NCBI RefSeq assembly: GCF_024679245.1
Contig: NC_090179.1
Span: 8,743,327-8,807,326, forward strand
DNA length: 64,000 bases
Source of the DNA: Pseudorasbora parva
Taxonomy: Eukaryota; Chordata; Actinopteri; Cypriniformes; Gobionidae
Direction of reading: 5' to 3'
Below are positions 22,691-33,860 of the stretch, in pieces. Below the pieces are notes generated by a model. That model did no database searches and was not told where the DNA came from. It was given only the letters and a program-made list of their open reading frames with translations. The translations under genes were made by a program, and so were the position numbers. The stretch's first letter is position 1, and every line of letters starts with the position of its first letter.

Positions 22691-23033
22691 CAGCAATGCG
22701 TCACCGCAACAGGTGACATGTAAATGCGAAAAAAACGTTTCCATTGCAGTTGTGCGAAAATGTCCTTTTTCGAATTGCCTGAAAAACCACCTCAAGAGAG
22801 CGTAAAAACTTTTTTGCGATACATGGGAGTTTTTGCGACATTGCCGCGTTTCCATTGGGCGTATTTTCAATGCGCAATTTCAATATGCGCAATTTGAAGG
22901 GTAATGGAAACGCGGCTAGTGATATAAGTATTTGAAATAAACATGATTTCTTAGTGACATATCAGGGCCATTTTATGATTAATTGAAAAACATTTCTTAC
23001 ATACAGTTTCTTTAAACATACTCTTCTCTTAAA

Positions 23034-23108
23034 GTTGATTTGAGACATGTCTGAAGTGTTTTGGTAGATTTAGTACCAAAACACTTCATACATGTCTCAA
23101 ATCAACTC
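23034..23108. repeat. near-perfect inverted repeat (hairpin)
   Basis: Arms of about 33 bp beginning gttgatttgagacatgtctg and ending with its complement are separated by a loop of about 7 bp (gatttag), with a couple of mismatches. No coding content. Could be a tiny MITE or a template-switch palindrome. Confidence 0.7.
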
Positions 23109-23259
23109 ATTCTTCCTTAAAACTAGTAAAGTTATACACATGACAAACACTTTGTCAATCAAAAAACACAGACCTAAGAAACACCTGGTAACATTATACA
23201 ATGTTTTCTTTTGTAAAATTTAAATACAAAACAAGAATGACACTCTTTACTGCTTTTAA

Positions 23260-24540
23260 TTTTAAAAGCAGTACCACAAGGCTCAGTGTTAGGACCGTTG
23301 CTTTTCACTTTGTATATGCTACCACTGGGAGATATCATTAGGAAGCATGGCGTTAGTTTTCATTGTTATGCTGATGATACTCAGCTCTATATTTCCTCAC
23401 GCCCTGACGAAACCTACCAATTCACAAGATTAACGAAATGCATAGCTGATATAAAAAATTGAATGAATAGTAATTCTACCAGAAAGACTCGGGAGATAGA
23501 ATGATGAATGAAGCATTCATTTATTGACAGCCCAGCAAGCATAATAAAGTTTTGGCATAGGCCCCGTCCATAGTTTATAATCCGAGGGTAGCGGATCAGC
23601 ATATTCCTGCCTGAAGATGAAGGCAGGGGCGCAGCCGACCCCTCTTTGGAGGTATGGACGGAACCATCCTGGTGGTGGTGGGGAGGATGGAGTTTATTGT
23701 CGCATCGGCATCTGCGAACTCAAACATGTGTAAGTACGACCTTTATACAGAAAATATGAAGACATGATTGGACAGAGATTAGGTTAATAAGTGACGAAGT
23801 GATTTAGTCTTCCTGGCAGAACTTAAGCTGAAGCTTCCATTTTCCTGCAACTTAATTAATAAAAAAATACATTTTTAATTATTGGATAAAAAAACTCCAC
23901 AAGTAGTAACCTAGAATACTGTCTAACACTTGATGGCTGCTCTGTCAAGCCCTCGTCGTCAGTGAGGAACCTGGGTGTGCTCTTTATTACCAATCTTTCA
24001 TTTGAAAGCCATGTTTCTAGCATCTGTAAAACTGCATTCTACGGCACATGCTTTCAATGCAAAATGCTGAACAGTTAGTACATGTGTTAATGAGCTCAAG
24101 GCTAGATTATTGTAATGCTCTACTGGGTGGTTGCCCTGCTCGCTTAATAAACAAACTCCAACTAGTCCAAAATGCAGCACCTCGAGTTCTTACTAGAACC
24201 AGGAAGTACGATCATATTAGTCCAGTTCTGTCAACACTGCACTGGCTCCCTATTAAACATCGCATACATTTTTAAATCTTACTTATTACTTACAAAGCAC
24301 TAAATGGTTTAGCTCCCTATTACTTAAGCGAGCTCTTAACACATTATACTCCATCCCGTTTATTGCGGTCTCAAAACTCTGCCCAGTTGATAATACCTAG
24401 AATATCAAAGAATACCAAACTCTGCAACAGTCTTCCTAGCATTCGTGAAGCAGACACACTCTGTCAGTTTAAATCTAGACTAAAAACACATCTCCTTAGA
24501 GCAGCGAAGGATACTCCTCATGCAGGGTCCGAATTCCTGT
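23260..24540 (+). pseudogene. L2-like LINE ORF2 fragment, interrupted
   Basis: The first part (23270-23480) reads [12 protein letters not shown] and [10 protein letters not shown], the RT catalytic block of L2/CR1-type elements. An insertion of about 350 bp (about 23482-23840) follows. The frame fragments then resume with MSSRLDYCNALLGGCP (from about 24090), LQLVQNAAPRVL, YDHISPVLSTLHWLPIKH and the C-terminal LKTHLLRAAKD near 24500. Frameshifts and stops throughout show a dead copy. It ends about 100 bp before the Gypsy element. Confidence 0.8.
23482..23840. mobile_element. unidentified insertion inside the L2 fragment
   Basis: This segment splits coding sequence that would otherwise be continuous. 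It carries GC-richer sequence such as gaaggcaggggcgcagccga and ggtggtggtggggagg but no obvious TIR or tRNA-like head. It could be a SINE or other retroposon. Confidence 0.4.
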
Positions 24541-24627
24541 AAAAGAAGGGTGCATTCGAAGGTCGCGTTTGGAGTGTACTACTCACTTTTTTAAATGAGA
24601 CAGCCTAATGACGCCTAATGACGCATG

Positions 24628-24839
24628 TGTCATGAATTCACTGATTCATGGAAGTTGACTCAAAACACTTTATTGTTGGAATTACTAACAGAACAGTCAC
24701 AGAAACAATATCACCTTTGTGACGACACCGAACAGTCTCACATGTTCATTTTCCTCATGCACAGCGGTTACAAGCCATAACGCTAATCAGCAGCGCCCCC
24801 TAATGGAGCGTAGTATTTAACATTTTAGGTCACCTCACA
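24628..24839 (-). repeat. Gypsy 3' LTR (left on + strand)
   Basis: 212 bp, TG...CA termini, identical to the other LTR except for one base. The tail ends cattttaggtcacctcaca. Confidence 0.95.
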
Positions 24840-24852
24840 TCTCCCCTCTTTA
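24840..24852 (-). promoter_or_regulatory. polypurine tract of the Gypsy element
   Basis: On the minus strand this reads AAAGAGGGGAGA immediately before the 3' LTR, the position where plus-strand DNA synthesis is primed in LTR elements. Confidence 0.85.
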
Positions 24853-25091
24853 GCTGGTTCACAACAGCAGAATAGACATTTCCAACTAGTCTATACTCAG
24901 TAAAGAAGATACCATTTGTGATTTACTTAACCAATATCCAAGTGTAACATATAGCCGTAGGTACTTTAGTTCTACAATGCAGTAACACTACCTAACCAAA
25001 AAAAAAAACAACTAAACACAATTGGTTTGATGTTTCTAAACTCCCATTCTAGCAGGTGTACAAACATCATTCATAAAGGACATTTATCTTC

Positions 25092-28000
25092 TCAAACATA
25101 ATCCTTAAATCTAGCAGGTGGTTTAATAGCTCGACCAGCAGCAGTTCTCTTTGGGGTCCCACCGGAGCCAGTAGGAATGGTGGGAACACAGGGCTCCGAT
25201 GCATTACTTGCAGCCAGCGGGGCAACTGAGTCACCTGGGTCAGCAATATCCAAGCGACTAGTCTCTTCCGCAGTAACTTGGGTTGTTGACTCGGGTACTT
25301 CCTGTAAATGCCTCCTGTTTCTACGTGCTACAGTCCCTTGGTCGGTTTGGACAATGTAGGATCTGGGCTCTGGCTCTTTTGCAATGACTTTCGTTGGGGT
25401 CCTCCAGCCCTTTTCCCCATCCAGCTTAACTGTAACACTCTGACCAGGTTGCAATGTCGACAAGGGCCTAGCTGAATGACGCCTGTTGTAGAAGAAACGG
25501 TAGGCTGACTTAATCTGTTGGTCTTTCCGCCTTACAGTTTCTCGATCAACCCCTGTCGGACATAACTGCTGAGGCAACACAGGCACCGTAGTCCTGATCT
25601 CACGCCCAAACATAAGACGAGCTGGGCTGTGACCTGTTGCAGTGATGGGAGTAGCTCTGTAGCTCAGCAGGGCTAGCTGTGGATCTGGCTGCCGCAGAAT
25701 TCTCTTGGCGATGGCAACGCTCCTCTCAGCCGCTCCATTTGCTTGCGGGTAGTGAGGACTGGATGTTGTATGCTGAAAGTTGTACGTCTCACTGAACTGG
25801 CGGAACTCGGCTGAAACAAACTGGGGCCCATTATCTGTTACCAGCTCAAGAGGAATACCCCACCTCGCAAACATATATTTGAGCTGTGAAACCACTTGGT
25901 TACTGCTTGTGGTAGACAAATGTGAAACCTCAATGTAACGTGAATAGTAGTCGGTCACTACCAAATATTGTTTACCATCTTGCTCACACAAATCAGCTGC
26001 TATTTTCTGCCAAGCACCTTGTGGCAGTGGTGTGGTAATCAGCGGCTCTTTTCTTTGGGTCGGTTTGTTTTTACAGCAAAACTCACAGGTGCTGACTAGC
26101 TCCGCAATGTCTCTCCCCACGCCTGGCCACCACACTGACATGTTGGCCCTTTTCCGGCACTTTGTGAGTCCCTGATGACCAGCATGTATTTGTGACAGTA
26201 CAGTCTTTTGCATTGTTAATGGGATAACAATGCGGTCATCATACATTAAAAGTCCACTGACCTCTGACAGGTGAGCTTTAACTGTGTGATATTTGAGCAG
26301 GTTATGTGGCAAGCAAGACACATCTGAGGGCCAGCCTTTATTCGTGTACCCAATCACCGTTTGTAGAATATTATCGTTGCTTGTGGCCTCTCTTATCATG
26401 TTTAATCTGTCTTTAGTGATTGGCCTTGTCTCAAGCACTGCCTGTACATAAGCTTTTACCTCATTCTCAGTATCGGACACAATACAGTCCTGCAAAGGGT
26501 TACGAGACAGAGTGTCCGCCACAATAAGCTGCTTCCCTGGAACATGAACGGCTTCTGGGTTGAACTTCATTAAGCGCATCAAAAGTCTCTGACACCTAAC
26601 CGGTGCTTTATCCAGGTCATATGTGTTTATCAGCGGAACAAGGGGCTTGTGATCAGTCTGCAAAACAAATCTGTCCATGCCCTGTAGATACCTCCCAAAC
26701 CGCTCGCATGCCCACACACTGGCGAGGCATTCTTTTTCTATCTGGGAGTACCTACGCTCCGTCTCTGTCAGTGTTCTCGAACAAAAGGCGACGGGGCGGA
26801 GTCCCTGATTGTGCTCCTGCAGAAGTGCCCCCCCTAGGCCATAACTGCTTGCATCTGCACTTACAACGGTCTGTCTTGTTGCATCATAGTAGGCCAAAAC
26901 AGGCGCTGAAGTCAACATTCCTTTTACCTTATTGAAGGCGTTCTCTTGTGCCTCTCCCCATGTCCACATGGTGTCGCTCTTCAGTAGAGAATTGATGGGA
27001 TGCATTGTTGTAGAAAGATCTGGGAGAAATTTCCCCAAATAATTAATCATCCCGATCCTCTGCCGCAGTTCTGATATGTTTGTCGGGCTGGGAAGCTCCG
27101 CGATGGCTCTGACTTTTTCAGTATCTGGTTTGATGCCATCCTTCCCAATGATGTGTCCAAAGTAGTGGATCTCAGATTTGCGGAACTGACATTTATCTTT
27201 GTTTAGCTTCAGTCCTGAAGCTCTGATCGTTTGCATCACCGCTTGGAGGTTCCGGTCATGGTCCTCCATGTCTTTGCCATAGACCAAAATGTCATCCATT
27301 ACCACTACTGTGCCAGCCAGGTCTTTGAGCAGAGAACTCATTTTCTGCTGAAATATTTCTGGAGCAGATGTAATGCCGAAGGGTAGACGGCAGAAACAGG
27401 AACGGCCCACAGGTGTAATGAAGGTTGTGAGCTTCCTACTGCTCTCATTAAGCGGGATTTGCCAAAACCCACTTGAAGCATCCACAGTGGAGAACACAGT
27501 TGCATCTGACAGCTTTGGAGCAATGTCCTCTAGATTTGGCAGAATGAATCTCTCTCGTTTAACAGCTTTGTTAAGTTTAGTCAGGTCCACACAGATCCGT
27601 GGTTTCTTGTTCTTTTTTATCACAGGCACCATAGGAGCACACCAGTCTGTGGCTTCCTTTACTTCTTCTACAATGCCCAGAGACCGCATCCGTTTCAGTT
27701 CCTCCTCCACTTGAGGTAAGATTGGGAATGGTATGCGTCGTGGGGTAGCAATGCTGTAGGGCTGAGCATCTGGCCTCAGCTCTATTTTCACTGGTTCACA
27801 TTTCAATAGTCCAATGTCCCCAAATATATCATCATATGATTCAAGCCCATTAACTCTGCGCACTAGTCCCATTTTGATTGCTGTTTTACGACCAAGCAGG
27901 TTTGTTGTGAAGGGGCCCGACATAACATAAATCCAAAAGGGGAAAGTTTCACCATACCTTTCACAGTGAGTCATGAATTTGCCTTTACAAATCAGTGTTC

Positions 28001-29018
28001 CTCCTGGGCTGGTGAATGTCGACTTCGTTTTAATCAGAAGAGGGCGTTGTTGCAGTTTCAAAAATGTTGCTTCGGGAATCACCGTGACGTCTGCGCCCGT
28101 ATCAATCCGGAAGGTGACAGTTGTGCCATTTATTTCTAAATCCTCGCACCATTTGTCCTCTTCACGGTCAACCACATCAGTAACAGCCCCTAAAAACCAG
28201 GCACTGCCCTCATCACTATCGCAGTCAGTAGCTTTAAGTGCATTCACATTTTTAGTTTTACACATTGCTTCGAAATGGCCCGTTTTATTGCATTTACGGC
28301 AGCGTTTCCCTGTAGCTGGACATGCACCGTGCTCGTGTTGTCTCCCACACCTAGTACAGCCCTTCCTGTCTGATGCCTGTTGTGCACATTTATAATGTTC
28401 ATTGCTTTTGTTTTTAGCATACCTTTTGTTGTATTGCTTTGGCTGTTTGAACTTACGTGCATTTACGGCACCCACTTCAACATTCGTTGCTCTGGCGCTC
28501 GCGTTTTGTGTTTTAACCAGCTCAGAGTGTCGTGCGATACTGATAGCTTTTTCCAAAGTCAAGTCTGGTTCAAGTTGTAGTTTTTGTGACACTTCTCCGT
28601 CTGCAATCCCAATCACGATGCGATCTCTTATCTGTTCATCTTTTGTCTGTCCAAAATCACAGTGCTCTGCTAGTTTATACAGTTGTCTGACAAACGCCTC
28701 CACGCTCTCCCCTTGAAGCTGTGAGCGGCGGTGGAAACAGGCACGTTCGTGTATCGTATTCCGCCTTGGCACAAAATGTTCATTGAACTTTTTCAAAACT
28801 TCGTCATAGTAGTCATCGACGTCGACTGGGAACGTGAAAGTGCTAAATATAGGTTCCGACTCTTTGCCCATTGCATATAACAACGTATTCACTTGTACAT
28901 CACCGTCTTCTTGGTCTAGCTTAGTAGCTATCCGATAGCGGCTAAAACGTTGTCTCCAGGTCAGCCACGCCGAAGGCTGGGTGAAGTCAAACGATTCCGG
29001 AGGCTGAAACTTAGCCAT
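25092..29018 (-). CDS. Gypsy gag-pol polyprotein
   Basis: A single 1308-codon frame without interruption. A gag-like region spans residues 1-200. A CCHC zinc knuckle is at C240-x2-C243-x4-H248-x4-C253. The aspartic protease has D306-T-G-A. RT has [12 protein letters not shown] (512-523), [12 protein letters not shown] and the catalytic VMDD (573-576). RNase H has ADAS at 721 and TDH at 788. Integrase has the zinc site H945/H948/C978/C981 and the catalytic triad D1009, D1062 and E1098, with 35 residues between the last two. A C-terminal basic domain follows. Gag and pol share one frame, so no frameshift is needed. It resembles the K02A2.6-like Gypsy group of fish. All catalytic residues I can check are present; the RT box is VMDD rather than the usual aromatic-x-DD. 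Confidence 0.95.
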   Translation of the reverse strand: MAKFQPPESFDFTQPSAWLTWRQRFSRYRIATKLDQEDGDVQVNTLLYAMGKESEPIFSTFTFPVDVDDYYDEVLKKFNEHFVPRRNTIHERACFHRRSQLQGESVEAFVRQLYKLAEHCDFGQTKDEQIRDRIVIGIADGEVSQKLQLEPDLTLEKAISIARHSELVKTQNASARATNVEVGAVNARKFKQPKQYNKRYAKNKSNEHYKCAQQASDRKGCTRCGRQHEHGACPATGKRCRKCNKTGHFEAMCKTKNVNALKATDCDSDEGSAWFLGAVTDVVDREEDKWCEDLEINGTTVTFRIDTGADVTVIPEATFLKLQQRPLLIKTKSTFTSPGGTLICKGKFMTHCERYGETFPFWIYVMSGPFTTNLLGRKTAIKMGLVRRVNGLESYDDIFGDIGLLKCEPVKIELRPDAQPYSIATPRRIPFPILPQVEEELKRMRSLGIVEEVKEATDWCAPMVPVIKKNKKPRICVDLTKLNKAVKRERFILPNLEDIAPKLSDATVFSTVDASSGFWQIPLNESSRKLTTFITPVGRSCFCRLPFGITSAPEIFQQKMSSLLKDLAGTVVVMDDILVYGKDMEDHDRNLQAVMQTIRASGLKLNKDKCQFRKSEIHYFGHIIGKDGIKPDTEKVRAIAELPSPTNISELRQRIGMINYLGKFLPDLSTTMHPINSLLKSDTMWTWGEAQENAFNKVKGMLTSAPVLAYYDATRQTVVSADASSYGLGGALLQEHNQGLRPVAFCSRTLTETERRYSQIEKECLASVWACERFGRYLQGMDRFVLQTDHKPLVPLINTYDLDKAPVRCQRLLMRLMKFNPEAVHVPGKQLIVADTLSRNPLQDCIVSDTENEVKAYVQAVLETRPITKDRLNMIREATSNDNILQTVIGYTNKGWPSDVSCLPHNLLKYHTVKAHLSEVSGLLMYDDRIVIPLTMQKTVLSQIHAGHQGLTKCRKRANMSVWWPGVGRDIAELVSTCEFCCKNKPTQRKEPLITTPLPQGAWQKIAADLCEQDGKQYLVVTDYYSRYIEVSHLSTTSSNQVVSQLKYMFARWGIPLELVTDNGPQFVSAEFRQFSETYNFQHTTSSPHYPQANGAAERSVAIAKRILRQPDPQLALLSYRATPITATGHSPARLMFGREIRTTVPVLPQQLCPTGVDRETVRRKDQQIKSAYRFFYNRRHSARPLSTLQPGQSVTVKLDGEKGWRTPTKVIAKEPEPRSYIVQTDQGTVARRNRRHLQEVPESTTQVTAEETSRLDIADPGDSVAPLAASNASEPCVPTIPTGSGGTPKRTAAGRAIKPPARFKDYV

Positions 29019-29054
29019 TCCGCTGCCTCAGTCTTGTCCAATGGGTGAAAGAGT

Positions 29055-29068
29055 CACTTCTGACACCA
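29055..29068 (-). promoter_or_regulatory. primer-binding site, tRNA-Leu type
   Basis: The minus strand reads TGGTGTCAGAAGTG directly inside the 5' LTR. Its complement CACTTCTGACACCA matches my recollection of the 3' end of vertebrate tRNA-Leu(CAG) plus CCA. Confidence 0.75.
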
Positions 29069-29280
29069 TGTCATGAATTCACTGATTCATGGAAGTTGAC
29101 TCAAAACACTTTATTGTTGGAATTACTAACAGAACAGTCACAGAAACAATATCACCTTTGTGACGACACCGAACAGTCTCACATGTTCATTTTCCTCATG
29201 CACAGCGGCTACAAGCCATAACGCTAATCAGCAGCGCCCCCTAATGGAGCGTAGTATTTAACATTTTAGGTCACCTCACA
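29069..29280 (-). repeat. Gypsy 5' LTR (right on + strand)
   Basis: 212 bp, carrying the promoter side for the minus-strand transcript. Followed by the GCATG duplication. Confidence 0.95.
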
Positions 29281-29334
29281 GCATGCAGCCTTCGAATGAG
29301 ACCGCCGGAGGACACAGCCTTCGGAAATGAGACA

Positions 29335-29395
29335 CAGCTAATGTTTAACAGGGAGCCAGTGCAGTGTTGACATAACTGGGTTAATATGATCAATA
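29335..29395 (-). repeat. short L2-like LINE scrap
   Basis: On the minus strand this reads YxxDHINPVMSTLHWLPVKH-like sequence, the same ORF2 region as in the larger L2 fragments. Only about 60 bp are recognisable. Confidence 0.55.
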
Positions 29396-29399
29396 ATAT

Positions 29400-30180
29400 G
29401 ATTGATTGATTGATTGATATCAGAATACCTTTAACAATTACATCTTAAATTTAATAATTTTCATTTTGAGACAAGGAATTTGTCAAATAATAAAATATAA
29501 TGACATGCTGTAATCTGTCAACATTGTAAATTTAATTGTACAATTTACTCTTTTGTAAAACTGTTAAACATGTTAATTTTTCCAGATTCCTAATCTGGGC
29601 TTAATAACTACATTATTAAGCCCAATGACTTGAAGAGCAGGTGTACCTCTACCAGTGTTGTCTGTATAATTGATCTCAATCTAGAAGTACTTCACAGAGT
29701 TCTCTTTGTCCAAACCGAACTGTTCCCGGGAAACTCAACTCGGCTCACAACAGTGATTCCTCTGAAACGGAGGTCACATGACCGATACTGGAGAAGGTGA
29801 GGAACCTCCAGAGTCATTGACAGAAAGATCTGTACTTTCTCAAAACACAGAAACACTCTGTTTGATAGGAGTTTTCATATTCAGCTGATAATGGCAAAAA
29901 TAATCTATTTGATGGTTATATTTTACATATTAATATTGTTTTTTCTCAGTGACAGTATATAGCTCACACATTTTAAGACAATGATAGCAATATAAAAAAA
30001 GAACTGACTGAAGGCAGTAAAATTTTCAATTCTAATACAATGCTAAAATGTCTGTTTAGATTGTGTCTCATGTACTCAGTTCATGTCTTTTATTTTGAAA
30101 TTCATTCTTGTTTATTGTCTTAGTCTTGTTCGATGTTTCCTGTCCCTCACCTTCCTTTTTCCTGTCTTCATTATAATGAA
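29400..30180. other. unassigned sequence
   Basis: The stretch 29640-29840 is less AT-rich and could be an old repeat or decayed coding segment, but no motif was recognised. The remainder is AT-rich. Confidence 0.4.
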
Positions 30181-30299
30181 TGAATTATTTGGCCAAAATC
30201 ACAATATTATTAATCAAAAATTCAACATCACAATCCTGAAAAAAAGACAAATATTTTAGAATCATAAAATCAATGCCAGGTATTACAAATTTCAAATTT

Positions 30300-30762
30300 A
30301 CCCAAACATAGAGGTCATCCCATTTTATTTTATTTTTTGCATACATAAAACAAAAGTTCCAACGAATCTATATCTGTTCCACAAAATGTGCACTTATTAC
30401 AATCTAAATTAAATCTGTGACTGAGAAACTCATTGCAGGGATAAATATCATTAATGATTTTAAACTGATCTTCAAGAAACCTTGTTCTAATTCAAACAAC
30501 TTGATCTTTAGCTAAAGCAAAAACAAGCAGTCTCTTCTTTACTTTAGAACAGAAAATCTATGTACTTACAAATGCTCTTAAAACCTTAATTTTACAGCTC
30601 TGCTCTGTAAAATGAACACAAGAGATGGTTAGATTACCCAATCTTGAAATCACAGGTAAATAACACAATACAATTTAATCAACTGAACCAAACCAGCAAC
30701 AGATTTCACCAAAGACATGTATAACTTCCGAGAAGAAGTTATATAGTATTTTTCACAGAAAC
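30300..30762 (-). pseudogene. Tx1/L1-like LINE, ORF2 3' end fragment
   Basis: The minus strand at about 30400-30340 reads CTFCGTDIDSLELLFYVC, the Cys-rich C-terminal motif of Tx1/L1-clade ORF2 proteins. The fragment abuts DIRS copy 3. A matching upstream piece of the same ORF lies on the other side at 35019-35790. Confidence 0.6.
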
Positions 30763-30993
30763 CATCTCAGTTACGTATGTAACCCTCGTTCCCTGAGGAG
30801 GAAACGGAGACGTAACGTCAGTGACTGATGAATGGGGGTTTCGCCTAGAAGCCAATCATCTTTGAGATCTTAGAAAACGCCCAATGGCAGCGCCGATGCC
30901 ATGGGCATGCGAGATTTGCATGCGTAACTCTGCCTACCCACCTGGGTATATAAGGAAGTAGCTGGCATGTATCGCATTATGTTACCTGCTGAG
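30763..30993. repeat. DIRS copy 3, left inverted terminal repeat
   Basis: Begins CATCTCAGTTACGTATG, where the internal complementary region predicts CGTCTCGGTTACGTATG, so two transitions separate end and template. Carries a TATA-like gggtatataagg near 30945. Confidence 0.8.
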
Positions 30994-31046
30994 GAGCCAA
31001 GACTGAACTCTCGGCCATTCCAGCGGTACACCGGAAGTGGCAGCGG

Positions 31047-31155
31047 GACGTTACGTCTCCGTTCCCTCCTCAGGGAACGAGGGTTACATACGTAACCGAG
31101 ACGTTCCCTTTCGTTCAGTCACTCCAACGTAACGTCAGTACCTGACGAATGGGGG
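31047..31155. repeat. DIRS copy 3, internal complementary region
   Basis: Reads as the complements of the left and right outer termini joined at GAGACG/TTCCCTTTCG. It preserves the older sequence of both ends. Confidence 0.8.
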
Positions 31156-31711
31156 TCCCAATGTAATCACGCCACTCGGCTGTCTTCCAGTGCCCTGCGC
31201 AAGCATGAGAGCCCTGATGCAAGTTAGGATGGTAAAAGGCCTCTACTTAACGCAGGAATACCAAGGTACACTGGGAGGCATATCCATGTAGGAGATATGC
31301 GCCAAGATGCCTACCCGAGGGAGGACTTAAGGATACACGTATGACCCGAGGGGCTGCATACGGAAGATCACTGGGGTACCAGCCACAGGTGGATTTTTAA
31401 CCCCAGGGGGTGGCAAGGTTGCAAAGGGAATACACCCGCTCAGGGAGGCTTACAGTGGAAATACACATGTGGGGGTCGCCGGAGGGGAACCATAGCTCAC
31501 CTGAGAAGAATATCGCACGTATCCAGTCCGTGGAGTGGAATGGCGAGCAAGCGAAGACACCTGAGCCAATCCATTACCGGCCACTTGTAGAGACGAGTGC
31601 ATAGTCGGATACAGGCTCCACTCGGAGACTATAGAATCTGGCGAATGTGTTTGGTGTCGCCCAGCCTGCAGCTCTGCAGATGTCTGTCAGAGGAGCGCCA
31701 TTCGCTAAAGC

Positions 31712-32600
31712 CTAAGAGGAGGCCATGCTCCAAGTGGAGTGTGCCCTGACCCCAAGGGGGCATGGACACCCTTGCTGCTGGTAAGCCAAAAAAATGGTGT
31801 CCACTATCCAGTGAGACAGCCTTTGCTTTGAGAGAGCCTTCCCTTTCAGCTTCCCACCATAACAGACAACAAGCTGGTCTGAGGTTCTGAACAGTGCGTC
31901 CTGTTTACGTAAGCGCGGAGGGCGCGTACTGAACAGAGCAGTGCCAAGGCTGGGTCTGCCTCCTCCAAAGGCAGCGCTTGCAGGTTCACCACCTGGTCTC
32001 TGCGGAGTGGTGGGAACCTTGGGCACATATCCAGGCCGGGGTCTCAGGATCACGTGAGAGTCAGCCGGCCCGAATTCCAGGCACGCTTCGTCAACCAAAA
32101 ATGCCTGCAGGTCCCCTACCCTCTTGATGGAGGCCAATGCGGTCAGGAGCGCTGTCTTCATAGACAAGAACTTAACATCTACTGACCGCAAAGGCTCAAC
32201 TGGGGCCCTCTTCAGAGCACTTAGAACTACTGAGAGGTCCCAAGAGGGTACGAGAGGAGCACAAGGAGGATGTAGTCTCCTCGCACCCCTCAGGAACCTG
32301 ATGACCATGTCGTGCTTACTTACCGGTTTACCGTCCAAGAGGTCATGGTAAGCGGCGATAGCAGCCACATAAACCTTCAGGGTGGAAGGAGACAGCCTTT
32401 GATCCAACCCTTCTTGGAGAAATGAGAGCATGGACCCGATCAGGCATTTCCAGGGGTCTTCCTTGCGGGAAAAACACCAACTGACGAGGAGGTTCCACTT
32501 CAATGCATAGGCCTGTCTCCCGAGCGGAAGTTATGGTAGCCACCACCATAGGTGGTAGGGTACTCAAACCTGCCGCGTCCCGTCCAGGAGCCACACGTGG
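31712..32600 (-). pseudogene. DIRS copy 3 tyrosine recombinase, catalytic Arg lost
   Basis: A 263-codon frame contains MKWNLLVSW, LRGARRLHPP, the first Arg in SIKRVGDLQAF and LRPRPGYVPKVP. The H-x-x-R box has become HSTW (codon 31732-31730), and a stop follows five codons later at 31714-31712, so the Tyr nucleophile is not in frame. A frame change also lies near the duplicated VNLQALP segment (about 31990). Both the Trp and the stop look like single transitions. Confidence 0.8.
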
Positions 32601-33860
32601 AGGTTACAAGATCGGGACGCGGGTGCCACAGGGTGCCCCGTCTCTGAGAGAGGAGATCCTGTCTCAGAGGAATCGGCCAGGGAGGGGCTGTCCCAAGGAG
32701 TACTAGTTCTGGGAACCAGGTCCGGCCGTGCCAGTACGAGGCGACCAAAATGACCTGCTCCTTGTCCTCCCTGACCTTGCACAAAACACATGCAAGAAGG
32801 CTCACTGGGGGAACGCATACGTGCATCTGTGCCGAGCGTGCCCGCGGTCAGGTAAAAATACAGGCTGCAATGGGACGAGTCGTGAGAGGCAAACAGGTCT
32901 ACCTGTGCGTCCCCGAACTGATCCCAGATCAGCTGGACCGACTGGGGATGGAGTCTCCACTCCCCAGGGATTGGCTGAATCCGTGAGAGCTCATTGGCTG
33001 CACGGTTCAGGATCCCCGGGATATGGACAGCACGAAGGGACATCAGGCACTTCTGACTCCATAAAACGAGATGGCGGGCGAGTTGGGACATGCGGCGGGA
33101 GCGTAGACCGCCCTGGTGGTAGATGTACACTACTACTGCCGTGCTGTCCGACCTGACTAGAACGTGTTGAACCTTCAGCAACGCTAGGAAGCGGTGCAGG
33201 GCGAACTATACTGCATGCAACTCGAGGCAATTGATATGCAGGCGGCGCTGGCTCTCTGACCAGGAGCCGGCGGCTGCATGTCCATTGCACATGGCACCCC
33301 AACCCGTGGTGGATGCATCTGTCGAAACAACAACATGCCTGGAAACTCGTTTTAAGGGCACACCTGCCCGTAGAAAGCTAAGGTTCGACCACTGGGTGAG
33401 TGTCTGTCTGCAGGCCCGAGTCACTGGGACCCGGAGCGTGCCAGACTGCCCTGCCCATCCCGGGACTCGATCGCGAAGCCAGTGCTGAAGCGGTCTCATA
33501 TGAAGCAATCCAAGCGGCGACACCGCGGCTGCAGATGCCATATGCCCCAGGAGCCTCTGAACAGTTCAGTGGAACCGCACTCTTGCTCTCTAACTGGCGG
33601 AGGCAAGTCAGCAGTGACTGCGCGCGCTCACCGGTAAGCACATGGCAACCGAGTCGATCTCCATACCGAAAAAAGAGATCCTCTGCACTGGGCAGAGTTT
33701 GCTCTTCTCCCAGTTGACCCGAAGGCCCAGACGAGCTAAGTGGTGGAGAACCAGGTCTCTGTGTTCGCACATCCGGTCCTGAGAGTGGCCCAGTATGAGC
33801 CAGTCGTCGAGATAGTTCAGGATGCGAACCCCTTGTATAGCATAGCGGCCCGGTGTCGGG
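32564..33860 (-). pseudogene. DIRS copy 3 RT-RNase H remnant
   Basis: RT starts abruptly at GVRILNYLDDWLILGHS (about 33840), lacking all upstream RT motifs. RNase H appears as STDASTTGWG (frame 33541-33206) and, in another frame, VLVRSDSTAVVVYI, NRAANELSR and QVDLFAS (33181-32564). Multiple frame changes mark a dead copy. Confidence 0.8.

Larger units (their letters stand above)
15316..22913. mobile_element. possible TIR element (gcgtttccattac ends) split by DIRS copy 2
   Basis: The left end reads GCGTTTCCATTAC (15316) and the right end GTAATGGAAACGC (22913), a 13-bp perfect inverted pair. Further cgtttccat motifs with ttgcgaaaa-like sequence lie inside both arms (15330-15410 and 22730-22880). 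The middle is occupied by DIRS copy 2. The two arms could be one element or two related ones; no target duplication was found. Confidence 0.4.
24628..29280 (-). mobile_element. complete Ty3/Gypsy LTR retrotransposon
   Basis: A 4653-bp element with 212-bp LTRs (24628-24839 and 29069-29280) that I find to differ at one position (agcggTtac versus agcggCtac). The LTRs start TGTCATG and end CACA and are flanked by the 5-bp target duplication GCATG (24623-24627 and 29281-29285). A primer-binding site, polypurine tract and single long gag-pol frame are all present. There is no envelope gene. The near-identical LTRs and open frame indicate recent insertion. The domain order protease-RT-RNase H-integrase makes it Ty3/Gypsy rather than Copia. 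Confidence 0.95.

Noticed and set aside
24628..29280. Endogenous retrovirus with envelope
   Set aside because: No envelope frame lies between integrase and the 3' LTR; only about 250 bp separates the gag-pol stop from the LTR.
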